NCBI GenBank assembly: GCA_003255025.1
Contig: QANY01008782.1
Location: 128,659 to 192,658, forward strand
DNA from: Datisca glomerata
Taxonomy: Eukaryota; Streptophyta; Magnoliopsida; Cucurbitales; Datiscaceae
DNA: 64,000 nt
Direction: 5' to 3'
Part shown: piece by piece, positions 1 to 11,892 of the stretch
Position numbering within the stretch: the first letter of the stretch is position 1
Layout: each line of letters opens with the position of its first letter
Made by a program: the position numbers and the translations under genes
Notes under the pieces: model-generated
The model's input: only the letters and a program-made list of their open reading frames with translations
Database searches by the model: none
Told to the model about the DNA's origin: nothing

Positions 1-425
1 ATCGTATTCTCTTAGATGATTTTCTCACAAAAATTAATCATTCTCAGTAAATATTTAGATATCATGTGTTGTGAGTAATTCAAGAGACATAAAAATTTTT
101 TTTGATTATTCTACGTGCCCACACACGTCCTAGTTGAGGATTGGCTTGGAATATCTTAATGTTGATCTCGTAGTCCATTGTTCATGGGAATGTAGGATCC
201 TTGGTTTGCGAGGACGCTTGATATAGACTGTAAGAGGTATATGATTCCTATCAATGTATGTATTAGATTTAATATATAAATATATAATGTATCCTAATTG
301 AAAAAAGTTTTCAATAAAAGTTTTTAGTTTGAAAACCTTTGTGTCGCGCTTGTTTTCATTTTATTGAAAAAAATATACGATTTGTTTTTAATAAAGTTTT
401 TATTAGACACCACGCCTCCGCCGCG
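1..425 (+). mobile_element. 3' part of a Copia-B family LTR, cut by window edge
   Basis: This stretch aligns along its length with the 3' ends of the two Copia-B LTRs (about 11440-11880 and 18610-19080). It shares the landmarks CCACACACGTCCTAGT, GATCTCGTAGTC, GGACGCTTGATATAGA and the GTTTTCAATAAAAG tract. The LTR start would lie left of the window. Its 3' end is blurred near the GC-rich triplet run at 410-425, and no clean primer binding site follows. It is therefore a separate, more diverged element of the same family. Confidence 0.75.
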
Positions 426-1439
426 TGTGTGCAGTGTTTTCCAATAGTTGAATAATTGAGAGCCGGATTTATGTTTAATCCATGATTTTATGTGATTGTG
501 TGTGTGTTTGTATACATATATTTGGGTGTTCTTGAATTTGATAATTCTTCTTTTGAAAATGTTAGGTTTGAGAATCATTGTCTTCCTGAATTATGGATTA
601 AACGATTTTAGATCTATTTAATAATTTTTGAGATTTTATTTTAGAATCAGGCCACCAGCCGGTGGTATCACGACCGCTAGCGGTGGGTCACTAGGGAGCA
701 GTGGTCGTGACAGTGAGGAGTGGTGGTCACTAGTTACCACTACCTTTGGGGTTTCGACTGCTAGAGTTATTTTCTAGTACACGGGCCTTCTTAGGCTCGT
801 TATTATTATGGGATGCAGGCATTTAGACTGCGACAGATAAAAAGGAGTAGACTAGGGGCTTTGGCCCGCAACAATAAAGGAGAGCTGCGGGGCTTCAGCT
901 CACAGCAATTCAGCTATTAATTAAAAAATTATTTTTATTTTATTCTACTTTTTAGTTGTCAATAGTTTTTTTATTATTCAATTTTTTAGCAATGAAGTAT
1001 TGAAAAATTTTAAGGATCGATTTACGATACAATATAGCACTTGATATATATTAATGCGCCAAAATGACATCTCTTGTGAAAATCAATTTATTTTGAAACA
1101 TAAACGCACATGTCGATGTAACTTATATGAATATTAATCGACATAAAAAGAAAGGAAAATTTTGACAGAATTACATGTACATATGTCCTAAGAATCGTTT
1201 GACGATTATTATGTTTTACATGTGAACAACAAATTGGCCAAAAGAAAGATTTTTATTATTTGATATGTTCTTATCATCAGTGTTTGGGTACTACACCAAG
1301 ACATCACTTAAAATTTAATATTTTGGTCAAAGTTAAAACATTAATGCGATGCCTAGTGTCCTAAGATGGGGTTTACCTTTATTCGAATTTATTTTTGTTT
1401 TGATACTTATATGAGCTTGTTTTGTTTGTTTATATTCTA
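426..1439 (+). other. Leader-like and unassigned AT-rich sequence
   Basis: No gene is visible here. The first 450 bases resemble in layout the untranslated leader that follows the Copia-B 5' LTR: an AT-rich lead-in and then a short GC-rich patch with strong inverted repeats. The rest (900-1439) is AT-rich with no recognisable coding or repeat family. Confidence 0.4.
668..710. repeat. GC-rich inverted repeats
   Basis: Eight-base arms TCACGACC (668-675) and GGTCGTGA (703-710) are exact reverse complements. A perfect 12-base palindrome ACCGCTAGCGGT (673-684) overlaps the left arm. The patch is much richer in G+C than its surroundings. It could fold as RNA in a retrotransposon leader, but that is inference. 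Confidence 0.6.
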
Positions 1440-2345
1440 TGTTCAACTATTACTCCTCCTAATATTATGGCCACCATCAATTCAATTTTAATACTAAATA
1501 ACTCAAACTTCAAGCCTAAAAAGAAAACCTCTTGATAGTTTTTGAAATAATTGACTTTGACCTTGCGTTAAGGGTTGAGTCTCCTTCACCATTTATCGAT
1601 AATAGTATCTCTATTGAAAAGATGGATATGAAAGTGTGTGAGAAATCAAATCGCATATGTTTGATGATCATGAAGAAGACCATTCTGAAAGCATTCACTG
1701 ACACTATATCTGAAAAGCTAATTATGGCTAAAGAGTTCCCACGCAGATATTGAAATGATGTTTTTTAAGAACAAAAAGGTAGAACTTAGTACGATGTTGA
1801 GAAATCTAATTTCAATGAGATGTAAAGGAAAATAAAACATTAGAGAGTACATCATGCAAATGTCTTATCTTACTTCAAAGTTGAACGCACTTAAGCTTGA
1901 ACTCTCTGAGGACTTACTGGTCGCCGTCGACTTATTGGGAAAAAGGAGGAAAATCACTTTGATCTCTTGTTTCGGAGAAATTAGTGGCTCACGGCTCACG
2001 AGGAATAGAAAGAAACATCTTCTATTTGATCTCGAAGTCCTCATATAGCACTTCTTCCAATCCATTTGATTTTGATATCCTTCCAACACAGTTCAACTAG
2101 TTTAAGGTGAGCTACAATTGTCACAAAGAGACCTGATATCTGAATGAGCTTATCTCAGGTTGTGTTAAAAGAGAAAATGGTGAAGCAAGATAAGAAAGAT
2201 AATGTTTAACATGCCTCAACCTCTAACGATAAGAGCAATGAAAAGAAAAGAAAGAAGGATAAGGAAGCTGCTACAGCACCTTACAAGATAGGAAGTTGCT
2301 TATATGGAGCTGAAGGGCATAAGAAAAAATAATGCACCGTCTATC
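1440..2345 (+). pseudogene. Copia-A gag remnant
   Basis: Broken reading frames resemble the capsid-like gag of Ty1/copia elements. One block at about 1532-1750 reads like the N-terminal half (KMDMKVCEKSNRICLMIMKK). A second at 1854-1920 reads like the C-terminal half ([20 protein letters not shown]). Near 2290-2335 a zinc-knuckle remnant (CLYGAEGHKKK) precedes the phrase YHAWRAKK that follows the knuckle in relatives. Several stops and frame changes separate the blocks. In life the protein would package element RNA. Confidence 0.65.
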
Positions 2346-2829
2346 ACGCATGGCGTGCTAAGAAATGTACGCTTCTTAATTTCATTTTTGTGAGGTTAAT
2401 TTAATTTTAGTTACTAGACATACATAGTGGATAAATTATGGTCAATAACTCACATCAGCGTCTATGCAAGATTGTCTATGCAAGATTGTCCGAGTTGTCG
2501 AAAGCTTAGTGATGTTGAAAGATACATCTATGTGGGCAATAGGAAGATGGGTCAAGTTGAGCCAATAAAGAATTTAGATTATTTTTGAAGACTGGATTTA
2601 TTTAGATATTGATGAAACATTTATTATATCATGTTTTAAAAAGAATTCGATTTATGTTTTTATTTTGGATAAAGCTGGCTATATTTGTTCATTTCGAGAT
2701 GAACAGTTTAGTATGTTTCATGATTCAGATTGGTTGGTTCTAGTTCTTTATCATGTTAGTATAATATTTATTTCATTAGTACAATTGTTTGATTTAATGC
2801 ATCATAAAATTAAGTACACGAGGTATTAA
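2346..2829 (+). pseudogene. Copia-A protease-region remnant
   Basis: Between the gag knuckle and the integrase, scattered codons in several frames resemble the protease and following linker of copia polyproteins, for example RKLSDVERYIYVGNRK near 2497-2545. No intact aspartic protease motif remains. A 14-base tandem duplication lies at 2461-2488. Confidence 0.45.
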
Positions 2830-3356
2830 GAGAAAATTAACCAGTCAGAATTCGACTGCACTATGACATAAGAGATTAGGTCATATTTCTAGACGGAAAA
2901 TATAGAGACTTGTATCAGACAAAATTCTCTATCTTTTTAATTCATATATTTCGATGTTTGTGTAAATTGCATAAAGGCTAAACAAATCAACAGAAGGAGA
3001 TGTGAAATCAACAAGGCTCAGAACGTCTTGAAACTAATACATACATATATATATATATGTAGGTCATTCACTGTGGTTGCTTGGAATTATTAATAATACT
3101 TTATAACATTCATAGAAGATTTTTCAAGATATGGCTACATATATCTCATTCATGAATTATAAAATTGAAATTGAGAACCAACTCAACAAAATGATCAAAA
3201 GCTTCAGATATGGCGGTTTAGGTGAATAATGTCCAAGACCATTTACCAAGTTTTAGAGGAATGCCGTATCGTCCCATAGTATCTATGTCGGGTTCCTCAC
3301 TATGAATAGTGTTGCTGAAAGACGAAATAGAACACTTAAAGACATAGTGAGGAGGT
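2830..3356 (+). pseudogene. Copia-A integrase remnant
   Basis: The GAG-pre-integrase zinc-binding region and the start of the integrase core can be followed through stops. A CVNCIKAKQINRRRCE-like segment lies near 2955-3005, and a ITFIEDFSRYGYIYLIHE-like segment near 3105-3155 carries the core aspartate environment. The C-terminal half of the integrase is missing: the sequence passes almost directly into reverse transcriptase at 3357, so an internal deletion of several hundred bases is likely. Confidence 0.6.
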
Positions 3357-3970
3357 ATGAAACACATTGGTTGTAAATATCTACTTAAGATCAAGAGAGA
3401 TTCAAAAGATAATGGGGAAAGGTACAAGGTTCATCTTGTTGCAAATGGCTTTGTACAAAAAGAAGGAATCTATTATAAAAAGACTTTCTTTCCAGTTTCT
3501 TTCAAAGACTCTTTCAAGATTATAATGGAATTGATAGCACATTTCAATCTTAAGTTACATCAAATGGATGTGAAGACGTTTTACAATGATAAGATAGATA
3601 AGATAACCTATATGGTGCCGCTAGAAAACTTTTTATCAGGAGACTCAAAGAATATGGTTTACATGCTTAGAAAATCAATCTATGGACTCTAACATGCATC
3701 TCGATAAATGATGCTTCAAAGTTTCATCAAGTGATCATCTCATTCAGTTTTGAGATAAATTTAGTCGATAACTATATATATTCTAAATTCTGTGAGAGCA
3801 AACATATTTTTCTGGTTTTATATGTCGATCAAATCTTGCTTATAAGCAACGGTATAAGCTTATTACACTATATAAATAGATTTCTAGCTAAGAATTTTGA
3901 GATGAAAAATATTGATGGTGCTTCTTTTGTATTAGACATACATATACATTGGGATTGTTCTTAGGGAATT
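3357..3970 (+). pseudogene. Copia-A reverse transcriptase remnant
   Basis: This is the best preserved part of Copia-A. The frame at 3357-3692 reads as the RVT_2 family, with LVANGFVQKEGIYYKKTFFPV and LKLHQMDVKTF. It ends at RKSIYGL, where the family normally continues KQASRQW. A second frame at 3731-3964 holds the catalytic loop as LYVDQILL, so the second of the paired aspartates of YVDD is replaced. The enzyme could not polymerise DNA. Confidence 0.8.
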
Positions 3971-4720
3971 CTTGGATTACACAAACGAGCTACGTTGAAA
4001 AGTTTCTCAAAAGATATGGCATGTAGGACTGTAAACCTAGTGTACCCCTATGGTTAAGGGAGGCAAGTTTAGTTTCAATAAATACCCTAAGAATGATTTT
4101 GAGGAAAAGGAAATGTAGAAGATTTCATATGCCTCAACAGTAGGAAATCTGATCAATGCTCGAGTTTATACACGTTTGGATATTACGTCCGTTATTAGGA
4201 TGTTTGACTAATATTTAAGTAATCTATGCATAAACCATTGGAAAACAACTAAATAGGTCTTGCAGTACTTATAAAGAACAAAAGATTATATGCCTGCCAA
4301 TTGGAGGTTGGATCAGATTGAGATCGTTATGTTTACTGACTCTGATTTTACTAGATACCAAGATAGTGTGAAATCCACATCAAGCTATATCTTTCTACTA
4401 GGTGGAGGTGTTGTCTCCTGGAATAGTGCTAACAATCATGAGTTATAGCCTCTTCTACCATGGCAGTAGAACTTGTATCATGTTATGTGCGTTTAATCAC
4501 AGATAAAAATTTATCACAGGGCTGCATAGTGGACGGTCTTGAGAGACACTCAAGTTATTTTGTGACAATAAGTAAGCAATTTCGTATTCCAACTACAACA
4601 AGAGTTTGACGAAGTCAAAGCACATAGACATCAGGTTTCTAGTTATTAAGGAAAGAGTTCAGAGTGGACAGTTTTATCCATAGAGCATATCGAAAAAACT
4701 CCATGATTGTGCCGCCTACT
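3971..4720 (+). pseudogene. Copia-A RNase H remnant
   Basis: Broken frames follow the usual copia RNase H order: a FTDSDF-like segment near 4335, a SSYIFLLGGGVVSW-like segment near 4381-4421, and the tail KERVQSGQF near 4650-4670. Many stops and shifts are present. No 3' LTR of the element could be delimited after it. Confidence 0.6.
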
Positions 4721-5400
4721 AAGGAATTGCTTTATTTAGACATTTTTTTATTTCAGTTTGTGAATATCTTAAAGTTATTTTTTATAGAAATAAAGTTTGG
4801 TTCACTCTGATTTTAGTATGGCTTGATCTCACTAAAACTTAAGAGTGGACCAATTGGAAATAAACGTGTTAAGATCACATTACACAATATTTACATACCA
4901 CACATCCACACCATAATCCATCATTCAATTATATTGATATACGTGATCATTGATAGGTTGACTTACGATAGATGTAACAAAGATCACATTGATCATGTGG
5001 TATTATGATTGATGGACTAGATTGGTTATAGATACATATAAAAAATGAAAACAAAGTTGGGCTCCTTAAGTCATTTATTTAGCCAAGCATAACTATAAGG
5101 TTACACATACAGGCCAATTAGAAGATTGTAGGATCCTTAATCCAACATCGAGATCATATGTGAATAATTATGTGTTGTGTATTGTAAAATAAGGTTGGAG
5201 CCCAAATTAAAGTAATCTACTTGGTATTTGGGTAATTTTTCCTTTAATGTATCGGAAAAAGGTGTGGGTCTTTGATGTGCAAAGACTTAAAGGTAATTTT
5301 TATTTTTCAGAGCCAAAACTTGGATTCAGCGTGGTCACTAGCTCCGCCTCTTTTTGCATGTCTTTTATGTTATACACATACTCACCACACGCACACACAT
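4721..5400 (+). other. Downstream of Copia-A, possible degraded LTR
   Basis: This stretch should hold the 3' end of Copia-A, but I could not find a matching LTR pair, polypurine tract or target duplication. It contains a long AT-rich run with GATCACATT repeats (4873 and 4981) and a TGTTGGATTAAGGATCCTACA-like block on the minus strand around 5126-5146. No gene is supported. Confidence 0.3.
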
Positions 5401-6440
5401 ATATATGAGAGAGAGAAAGATTAAGATACAAAACGATACTCGACAACTTTTCATTATAATTAAAATTTATAATTGTCATTAAAATGAGTCAGTAGATTTC
5501 TTCCTGCTAGATATTTAATCTAAATAATTCAATCATGAGACAAAAATCATCCAAAAAAACAAGACATACTACAAAAGAAAAGTCCTCCTTAATCAATAAC
5601 TCTATCTGACTAAAGATAATTAAAGGTACTCTAGAGTCTCTCTTACATACAAATTCTAATTGATGTCAACACATCCTCACTATGTCTTATAGTCCATCTT
5701 AGAGACAATTTTATACGAATTAAAATTGTTTAAGAGCTGAGAGATTGAGCGAGAAACATACTAGAGATTGAGCAAGAAACATACTAGAGACAAATAGAGA
5801 CTGTGAGAGAAACAATCAAATATATTTGTCTGGAAATTGCTTGATTATGCAAATTACCCAATTCCAAAAAGTTGTCATAATCTTTTATCAAGTCAAACCC
5901 TTCTTCTTTTAGAAAACATTTCACCGATGGCGATAATAACATACAAACAGCTTCCCATAATAGATTAAACTAAAAGATCTTACAAGTTGAGAAAATGTTT
6001 TGGCAGGAATTTTTTAAATAAAACAAAGGATTAATAAATATATCACCTAATTCCAGATTTCAGAAACAATATCCACCTACAAATTATTGAAGAAAAATGA
6101 GCATAATAAAGGTTCAAGCTTTTGTGTGTGTGGAGAGAGAGACATATTATGTGTCGTCATTGGCGTCACAATGGCCGTTGACGTCAACCATCACTGTCGG
6201 CTCAGCGTCGCAGTCGCTTGCTCTCTTCGTGGAATCGGTGATGGCGTCACACTAGTCGTCAGGGATGGGTGGGAAATCAGAAATGGGAATTTAGGGAGTT
6301 TAGGGGTCAAAATAAAAATAAATAAGGTTAAAACTGAAAAGAAAAGACTACAACTTAAGAAACTTAGTGTGTCATAATTAAAAAGTCAATGAGGTCAAAA
6401 GTCCAAAGAGGGTCAAATATAAAAAAATTCCATACTAAAG
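5401..6440. other. Unassigned AT-rich stretch
   Basis: It contains short AT and GA runs (5397-5420) and a direct repeat GAGATTGAGC(A/G)AGAAACATACTAGAGA near 5743-5790. A 96-codon open frame at 6087-6377 has no recognisable domain and biased composition, so I do not call it a gene. Confidence 0.3.
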
Positions 6441-6790
6441 TTGAAATTTTATTTTTGAGGCACACATGTGGATCCGCTCCTGTCTTACATGTCCCGCTTC
6501 CATAGTAGAGGGGTTTTTCTTGAGACTCTGTAGGTTAACCATTAATGTTCATGTACTCTCCTTATAAATAGGAGTTAATTGATGCATCGTAGCGGGTACA
6601 CAAATGCCACATTTACTACATACTTAATTCTCTCCTAATACTCTAGGCATTGGAGAGATTTCAGAGAACCAGTCCTAGTGCTTCCGTGAAGTCTTACTTT
6701 ACAAATATCTTAGACGTACGGTCATCATACTCCATATGAGTCGTATTCCCAAAATAACTCGTCAACACAAACAATAAAAGAATACATAGA
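6441..6790 (+). other. LTR-like promoter fragment with TATA box
   Basis: A CTCCTTATAAATAGGAG block at about 6558-6574 is a good plant TATA box. It is followed by TC-rich untranslated-looking sequence and ends near 6770 with CGTCAACA, a plausible LTR terminus. Both TG...CA ends and a target duplication could not be paired, so the assignment to an old LTR is tentative. A promoter of a lost gene is the alternative. Confidence 0.3.
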
Positions 6791-7739
6791 TAAAGAAACC
6801 ATCATTATGAGACAAACAAAATATATGAAGCGACCAAGAAAGAAATTGAAAGGAGTTGAAGAAGAGGGTGAGAGGGAGCGTGCGACTAGGGAGTCATAAA
6901 GTAAGAAGTTAACTTTCAGCTAGGGGCAATAGTAAAGATAATAATATGTGACAATTGCCGTGCTTGTTATATCATATAAAGAAAGTATGCCTCCCTTAAA
7001 GCCGGTCTGTGGTACGGAGAAATGTTTAGGAAGATTTAAGGAAAATATAGAAACCATTGTTTGATTGAAAAAAAAATGAAGTGTATTTGATTGTGAGCAT
7101 CTTCAATTACTCTTATTTGAAGAGAATTTGAAATCCCAATTTTGGGTTTCTAATTCTAGGCATCTTCTCCTCCTTTTTTCTAAAATGTCTAACTTTTTTT
7201 TCTTTATCTCACAATCTCTCAAAAGGTTTTTTTGTAAAGTAGTAGAAAGATATTTAACATCTGCACATTTTTCTAATATTTTTTATTTGTTCAAAACACA
7301 ACAATATTAATTTTTTAGATATTTTATTTTCAATCTTATATCAACCACCGCTAAAAACACATGTCTTCTCTCTGTAATTATCTTAAAATGATTAGGCCTA
7401 TTACAACTTCTAGAATACCTTTTTGTAATCTACGCATGGTACAATTGTAATAAAATAATAACTATAAAAGTAATCAAAATAAATATTGTGTGGACAGTTG
7501 GTCACAAAAATGCCACAAATTATTATTAGAAAAAAAGCTAAACAATATTTTTGAAATATGACACATTATTCTTATTGGGGTTTGTGTACTTTCATTCTAA
7601 TAAATTAAAAATCGTAATTCAGTTTATAGATACTTAAAAAAAAGAATCAGAGATCCAAATCTTAGATATCATATTATTTATATACTTGTCTATGAAAGAA
7701 AGAAAATAACAAAGAATGACTATATTAATTTAGATGGAC
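6791..7739. other. Intergenic, nothing recognised
   Basis: AT-rich sequence with homopolymer runs. No domain, RNA gene or repeat family could be supported on either strand. Confidence 0.5.
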
Positions 7740-7897
7740 GAAGTAGTCACAGTCCATGAAGGTGCGCCGTTAGTTTGGAGAGTGGGTGCTTTTTAGTACA
7801 GGTGCTTTCGGAAATTCGGCACTGCTGGCTTTAATGTGACTTACTAGCACCACGTTAGTGGGTTTCACTATTAAAAATTCTCAAAGTGTAGTAATGT
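7740..7897 (+). mobile_element. Possible CACTA terminus fragment
   Basis: The reverse complement begins TACTACACTTTGAGAATTTT, close in form to a CACTA terminal inverted repeat with the first C changed. It is followed by short GC-richer repeats (GCACTGCTGGC, GCACCACGTTAGTGGG) of the subterminal kind. The partner end was not found. Confidence 0.35.
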
Positions 7898-8830
7898 TAA
7901 AATAATTCTTAGATATATAGTTATTTTAGATGAAAGTCATTCACAAAAATAACTATTTAATATCATTAATAAACATAAAAAATATTTTTTTATATTAAAT
8001 TAAAACTATTTTTTATTTGAAACTTATTTGAGTTGCATGTGTATCAAACCATGTTAAGATTTCATTTAGACTTAAAAAATGAAATAATTTTTTCATGATC
8101 CTTTCCACCGAATCTTTTTTATTCTTATAACAAGCTACATCCGTTAAAATATCAATAAATAATAAGTTTTATTTAACTTTTTTAAGATACTTATTTTATG
8201 ATAAACGAATATTAGTCTTTACATGCAGTAGAAAAGTTTCACAAAAAAGTAAAATTTATATTCAAACCATTAATGGTAAAAATAATATTAAATAAAAAAA
8301 TCAATATATAAAAGAACTATTAAACATAAGAAAAATGCATATGTTATACGATATCTAAATTGGGTTTAAAGGTGAAACGTTATTAAAAATGAATATTAGC
8401 ATTTACATATGGTAGAAGGATTTTTTCAAAAGAAAAATGAACTAAATTTATTTTTCAAAATTATTAATCAAAGAAATAGTTGAGTAAAACTAATTTGTCA
8501 ATGTACAAAAAGGGATAAAGTAAAAAGAATGAAATACATATTTTATCCTATATCTCAGTAGGATTTAAGGGTGAAAAGAAAACCAAAGTTTGATAAGATA
8601 TAAGATTGTGTGTCTGTGTAATAGTAGAAATTTAGAAAATAAATTTGAACTCGTGCATACATGTCAAAGGTGCAAATTTAAACGTGGAAAGTGAGAAGGA
8701 ACGGTTAGTGTGGATTTCTATTTTATGGGTCCACGTGGCAGACGAGCTCCACCTTTATATTCTGAAGAATTATATAATTTACTAATCATAACGAAAAAGT
8801 AAATTTCAGATGTGATTTGAAATTAATTTA
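7898..8830. other. Very AT-rich intergenic stretch
   Basis: Long A and T runs and no gene. Two blocks around 8205-8300 and 8384-8475 (AATATTAG, then CTTTACATGCAGTAGAAAAG or CATTTACATATGGTAGAAGG, and so on) look like diverged direct copies of each other about 180 bases apart. Confidence 0.45.
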
Positions 8831-9386
8831 TGACCACGGGGATCCCTGAGCTCCCTCTTTCAAGGCGACAAATGTCCTCGTAAGTTATCCAAGTTAGGAA
8901 TGCAACGATTATGACAAAGTAACTCCATGGGGCAGTTCACGGAAAACAAAGCTAGTCAACCACGGACAAAAGCCATAAGCTAGAGGGGGAGTTTAGAAAC
9001 ATGAATGATTAGGTATACGGAGGTCACTCAATATTAATGTCCTCATCTACCAGAATGGCCTGCGTAATGGAGGGTTGCGTGTATTTGCGTAATGGAGGAT
9101 TGCGTATTAGCTCAGGGCGGGGCATGCTTTGCTCAGTGGCATGTCAAAAGGACTCTCCAACCCCAAAAAATACTCTCATCCCCAATGGAAGGGGTAAGTT
9201 AATAAATCCATACAAAATATCTGTCAAATTTTCTATACACTTTTAACTTAAGCATCATAGACATTTAGGTAAGGAAGCCCCCCTCCGGTAACCCCTCCTT
9301 ATCTTAGGGTTCTTTACTCATGTGTGCAAAGGATAACAACTCACCAACGAAGAATAAATGTGTTGTTCGGATTTCGACAGCACCAG
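8831..9386 (+). mobile_element. Gypsy-1 5' LTR (Ty3/gypsy, Tat type)
   Basis: The region runs from about TGACCACGGGGATCCCTGAG to the CA just before a gypsy primer binding site. The wording CCCTCTTTCAAGGCGACAAATGTCCTCG is typical of Tat-lineage LTRs. The left boundary is inferred because the 3' LTR is missing and no target duplication can be checked. The right boundary is fixed within a base or two by the primer site at 9387. Confidence 0.6.
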
Positions 9387-9404
9387 TTGCCGTCGTCTGT
9401 GGGA
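9387..9404 (+). other. Gypsy-1 primer binding site
   Basis: TTGCCGTCGTCTGTGGGA matches the usual plant Tat/Athila-type site TGGCGCCGTCTGTGGGA with two changes. The site would pair with the tRNA that primes minus-strand synthesis. It fixes the LTR end and the plus orientation. Confidence 0.75.
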
Positions 9405-9486
9405 AGCAACTTAGACAGTAAGTCATTTCCCTTTTAAGTCTTTCTCCTAAAAGATCCTTCCCCCGCTGTGTGAGTTTAAGATAACG

Positions 9487-9676
9487 ATGAGTTTGTTTCG
9501 TCTTCCCAATCCGCTTAGAATCCCAACAACGGGAATAGCCATCATCCTCCTCACCCAGAAGAAACTTATCCCTTACTGAAAAAAGGACATGGTATCCTCA
9601 CTCTCTAAGATGGTGAGAACGATGAGACAGGATATGGAAGCCCTTACCTAAATTGTTGCAGCAATTCATATGCAAA
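9487..9676 (+). pseudogene. Gypsy-1 gag, 5' piece
   Basis: An ATG at 9487 opens a frame after the leader. From about 9590 a charged, methionine-rich segment (KMVRTMRQDMEAL) resembles the start of a Tat gag and has an in-frame TAA. The Copia-B insertion begins immediately after, at the GGCCT duplication, and gag resumes at 19097. Confidence 0.5.
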
Positions 9677-9681
9677 GGCCT
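9677..9681. repeat. Copia-B left target-site duplication GGCCT
   Basis: GGCCT directly abuts the 5' LTR and is repeated exactly at 19092-19096 beyond the 3' LTR. This is the 5-base duplication expected of copia integrase. Confidence 0.9.
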
Positions 9682-11890
9682 TAATGGGGGTTATGCCCTC
9701 AAAACATGTGTATTGACATTTTGATATAAAATTTAATGAGAATTAAATTTTTCTTATAATTATTCTTTTAAATTATTGTTGAATAATTTATATAAATATT
9801 TGAAAACTCCATATTAATTAATGAAACTATGACCTTGTATTAGTACGAGAGTAATAAGATAATATATAATGGATAAAATTATCAGCAACATATTAAAGTA
9901 ACAAATCTTTAATGAATGATTGTTAGTACGATTCACTAAACATTATGAATGCATGTGATCTAGATCCGGATCATTGATGTATATAAATATCTTAGTGAAC
10001 ATATTTTATATAATGAGATTATATATGACTGGACCGATGCGAATTAATATATTTATCAATGTGTCGTTTATCATAAAGATTTAATAATCATCAATTTGAT
10101 GATCATATGTAGATCAATCTGAATCCTGAGTAGTCATGAACTTCTATGCATGTCTACTAGATCTTTTGATTCACTCGTTAAGTTTGTTTGTAAACTAGAC
10201 TACTGAATTTTGTTTTGGAGATTTAGTGATGTGGATGGCTGAGAACATGATCTTGTAAGATTTGGAATCCAAGTTTTTCTAACGGATCATATATTGGTTC
10301 ACTTAGGTGCTACTTCTAAAATTGAATGGTTATTGAGCTCAAATTTATAATAAGATTATAACTTAGCTATTCACTAGTGGATTGATGATACTTAAGGATA
10401 AAGAGGTATTTAGAGGGTTAAAACGGTAATTTTAACCAATTCTAATTTACAAACTGATAATTGGAGGATAAAATTACATGAAATGATTATACCAGTAGAC
10501 TACATGATACTACTTCTTAAATACATTCTATAATCACTAAGAGTTCAATTTCATATTATATTGGAGTAATAATGAAATTAATAAATGAGATTATATAATT
10601 AAAGAGTTTAATTGATAATTTGATTTATTGGAGCTTAGGATTATAGGTCCATGGTCTCCAAGTCATCTCTGTACTACGCAGTCTAGGGTGTGAATATTTC
10701 AGGACATGAGAAAATGATTGACTTGCAAAGAAATTTTTATTCTGGCGCAAATACATACTTATGAGATAATCACGTGTGGTTAATTAATTAAAAATTGATT
10801 AATTGAATTATTTATATATATAAATATAATTTTCAGAAATTATATTTATAAATAATTATCGATTATTTTTCAATTATCGATAAGTGAGACAGAATATCTA
10901 ATTTATGAAATTAGATAATTAAATTATTATTAGATAATATTTGAACCAACTAAATATGTGAAATAACAGATAATTTAGTTGATAGAGATAATCGGATATG
11001 TTAATTTTGAATTAACTTATATATAGATATTTATCTGATTAAAATAAATATTTAATTTACGGTAATTGCCACGAGTATATCAATGATTGGAAATCATAGA
11101 TCACCATGGACTATTGTAGTGTCACGTGGCACTACAACAGTAGGCGTGTAACATTGCAGTACTGCGTGACACTACATTTGTGCACCGTTATATGGTGGGT
11201 CCCACTGTATTGGATAATTTGAAATTAAATATTATTAGTTTTTAATTATCCTTAAATATCGGATATGCCACTATCTAGAAGAGATACATATATTATTTTA
11301 ATAGCTTCACTTAATAAAAAAGTTTAGCAGTTCATCAATCAAGAATTGAAGGGAGAATACAGTTAGTGTTAGAGTAATTTTTCTCTGCGATTAAAAGTTA
11401 ATCAAATCTCTAAAAGAATAATTATCACGTTCTTTTAGAGAATCATCTCACTAAAGCCCTTATCAGTAAATCTCTAGATCTCATGTGTTGAGTATACCTA
11501 GAGAGAGAAAACATGTATTGTAATAATCTACGTGTCCACACACGTCCTAGTGCGTTGATGATTGACTTAGAAGATCTTGGTGTGGATCTCGGAGTCTACT
11601 CATTGTTGGAATGGTTTTGTGGGACGGATGATCAATCGATTTTGTAAGGACGCTTGATATAAAATACATGAGGTATATGATTCCTAACCTTGTATGTTGT
11701 AAATTTAATGTATAAATATATAATGGATCCTGACTAACTGAAAAGAGTTTTCAATAAAAAGTTTTTATTTTCTTATCGAGGTATTGCGCAAGTTTTGTTT
11801 TATTAAAAGATTTTATTTTCATTAAAAGTGTATTTTTTAAATGGCCACGCGTCACATGTTTTCACCGCGCACGAGCCGCGACGACCAACA
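9682..11890 (+). mobile_element. Copia-B 5' LTR
   Basis: This 2209-base LTR aligns from end to end with 16865-19091. The start reads TAATGGGGGTTATG where the 3' copy has TGTTGGGGGTTATG, so the terminal TG has mutated. The end is CCAACA. It includes a G-box palindrome with 12-base inverted arms (11115-11176). Two kilobases is long for a copia LTR. Confidence 0.93.
11115..11176. repeat. Inverted repeat with G-box in Copia-B LTR
   Basis: TGTAGTGTCACG (11115-11126) and CGTGACACTACA (11165-11176) are exact reverse complements. The left arm is also part of a near-perfect palindrome centred on CACGTG (11123-11128), the plant G-box core. A corresponding but degraded block lies near 18255-18380 in the other LTR. 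Confidence 0.7.
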
Positions 11891-11892
11891 AG

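Noticed and set aside
324..578. 84-codon minus-strand frame at the window start
   Set aside because: It lies antisense across an LTR end and its leader; chance frame.
656..685. GGTGGTATCACGACC considered as a primer binding site for the LTR at 1-425
   Set aside because: It matches only TGGTATCA and lies about 240 bases beyond the apparent LTR end; probably part of the GC-rich fold-back.
6087..6377. 96-codon open frame starting MKKNEHNKGSSFCVC
   Set aside because: No domain, no promoter or splice support, and a lysine-rich tail from AT-rich DNA; likely a chance frame.
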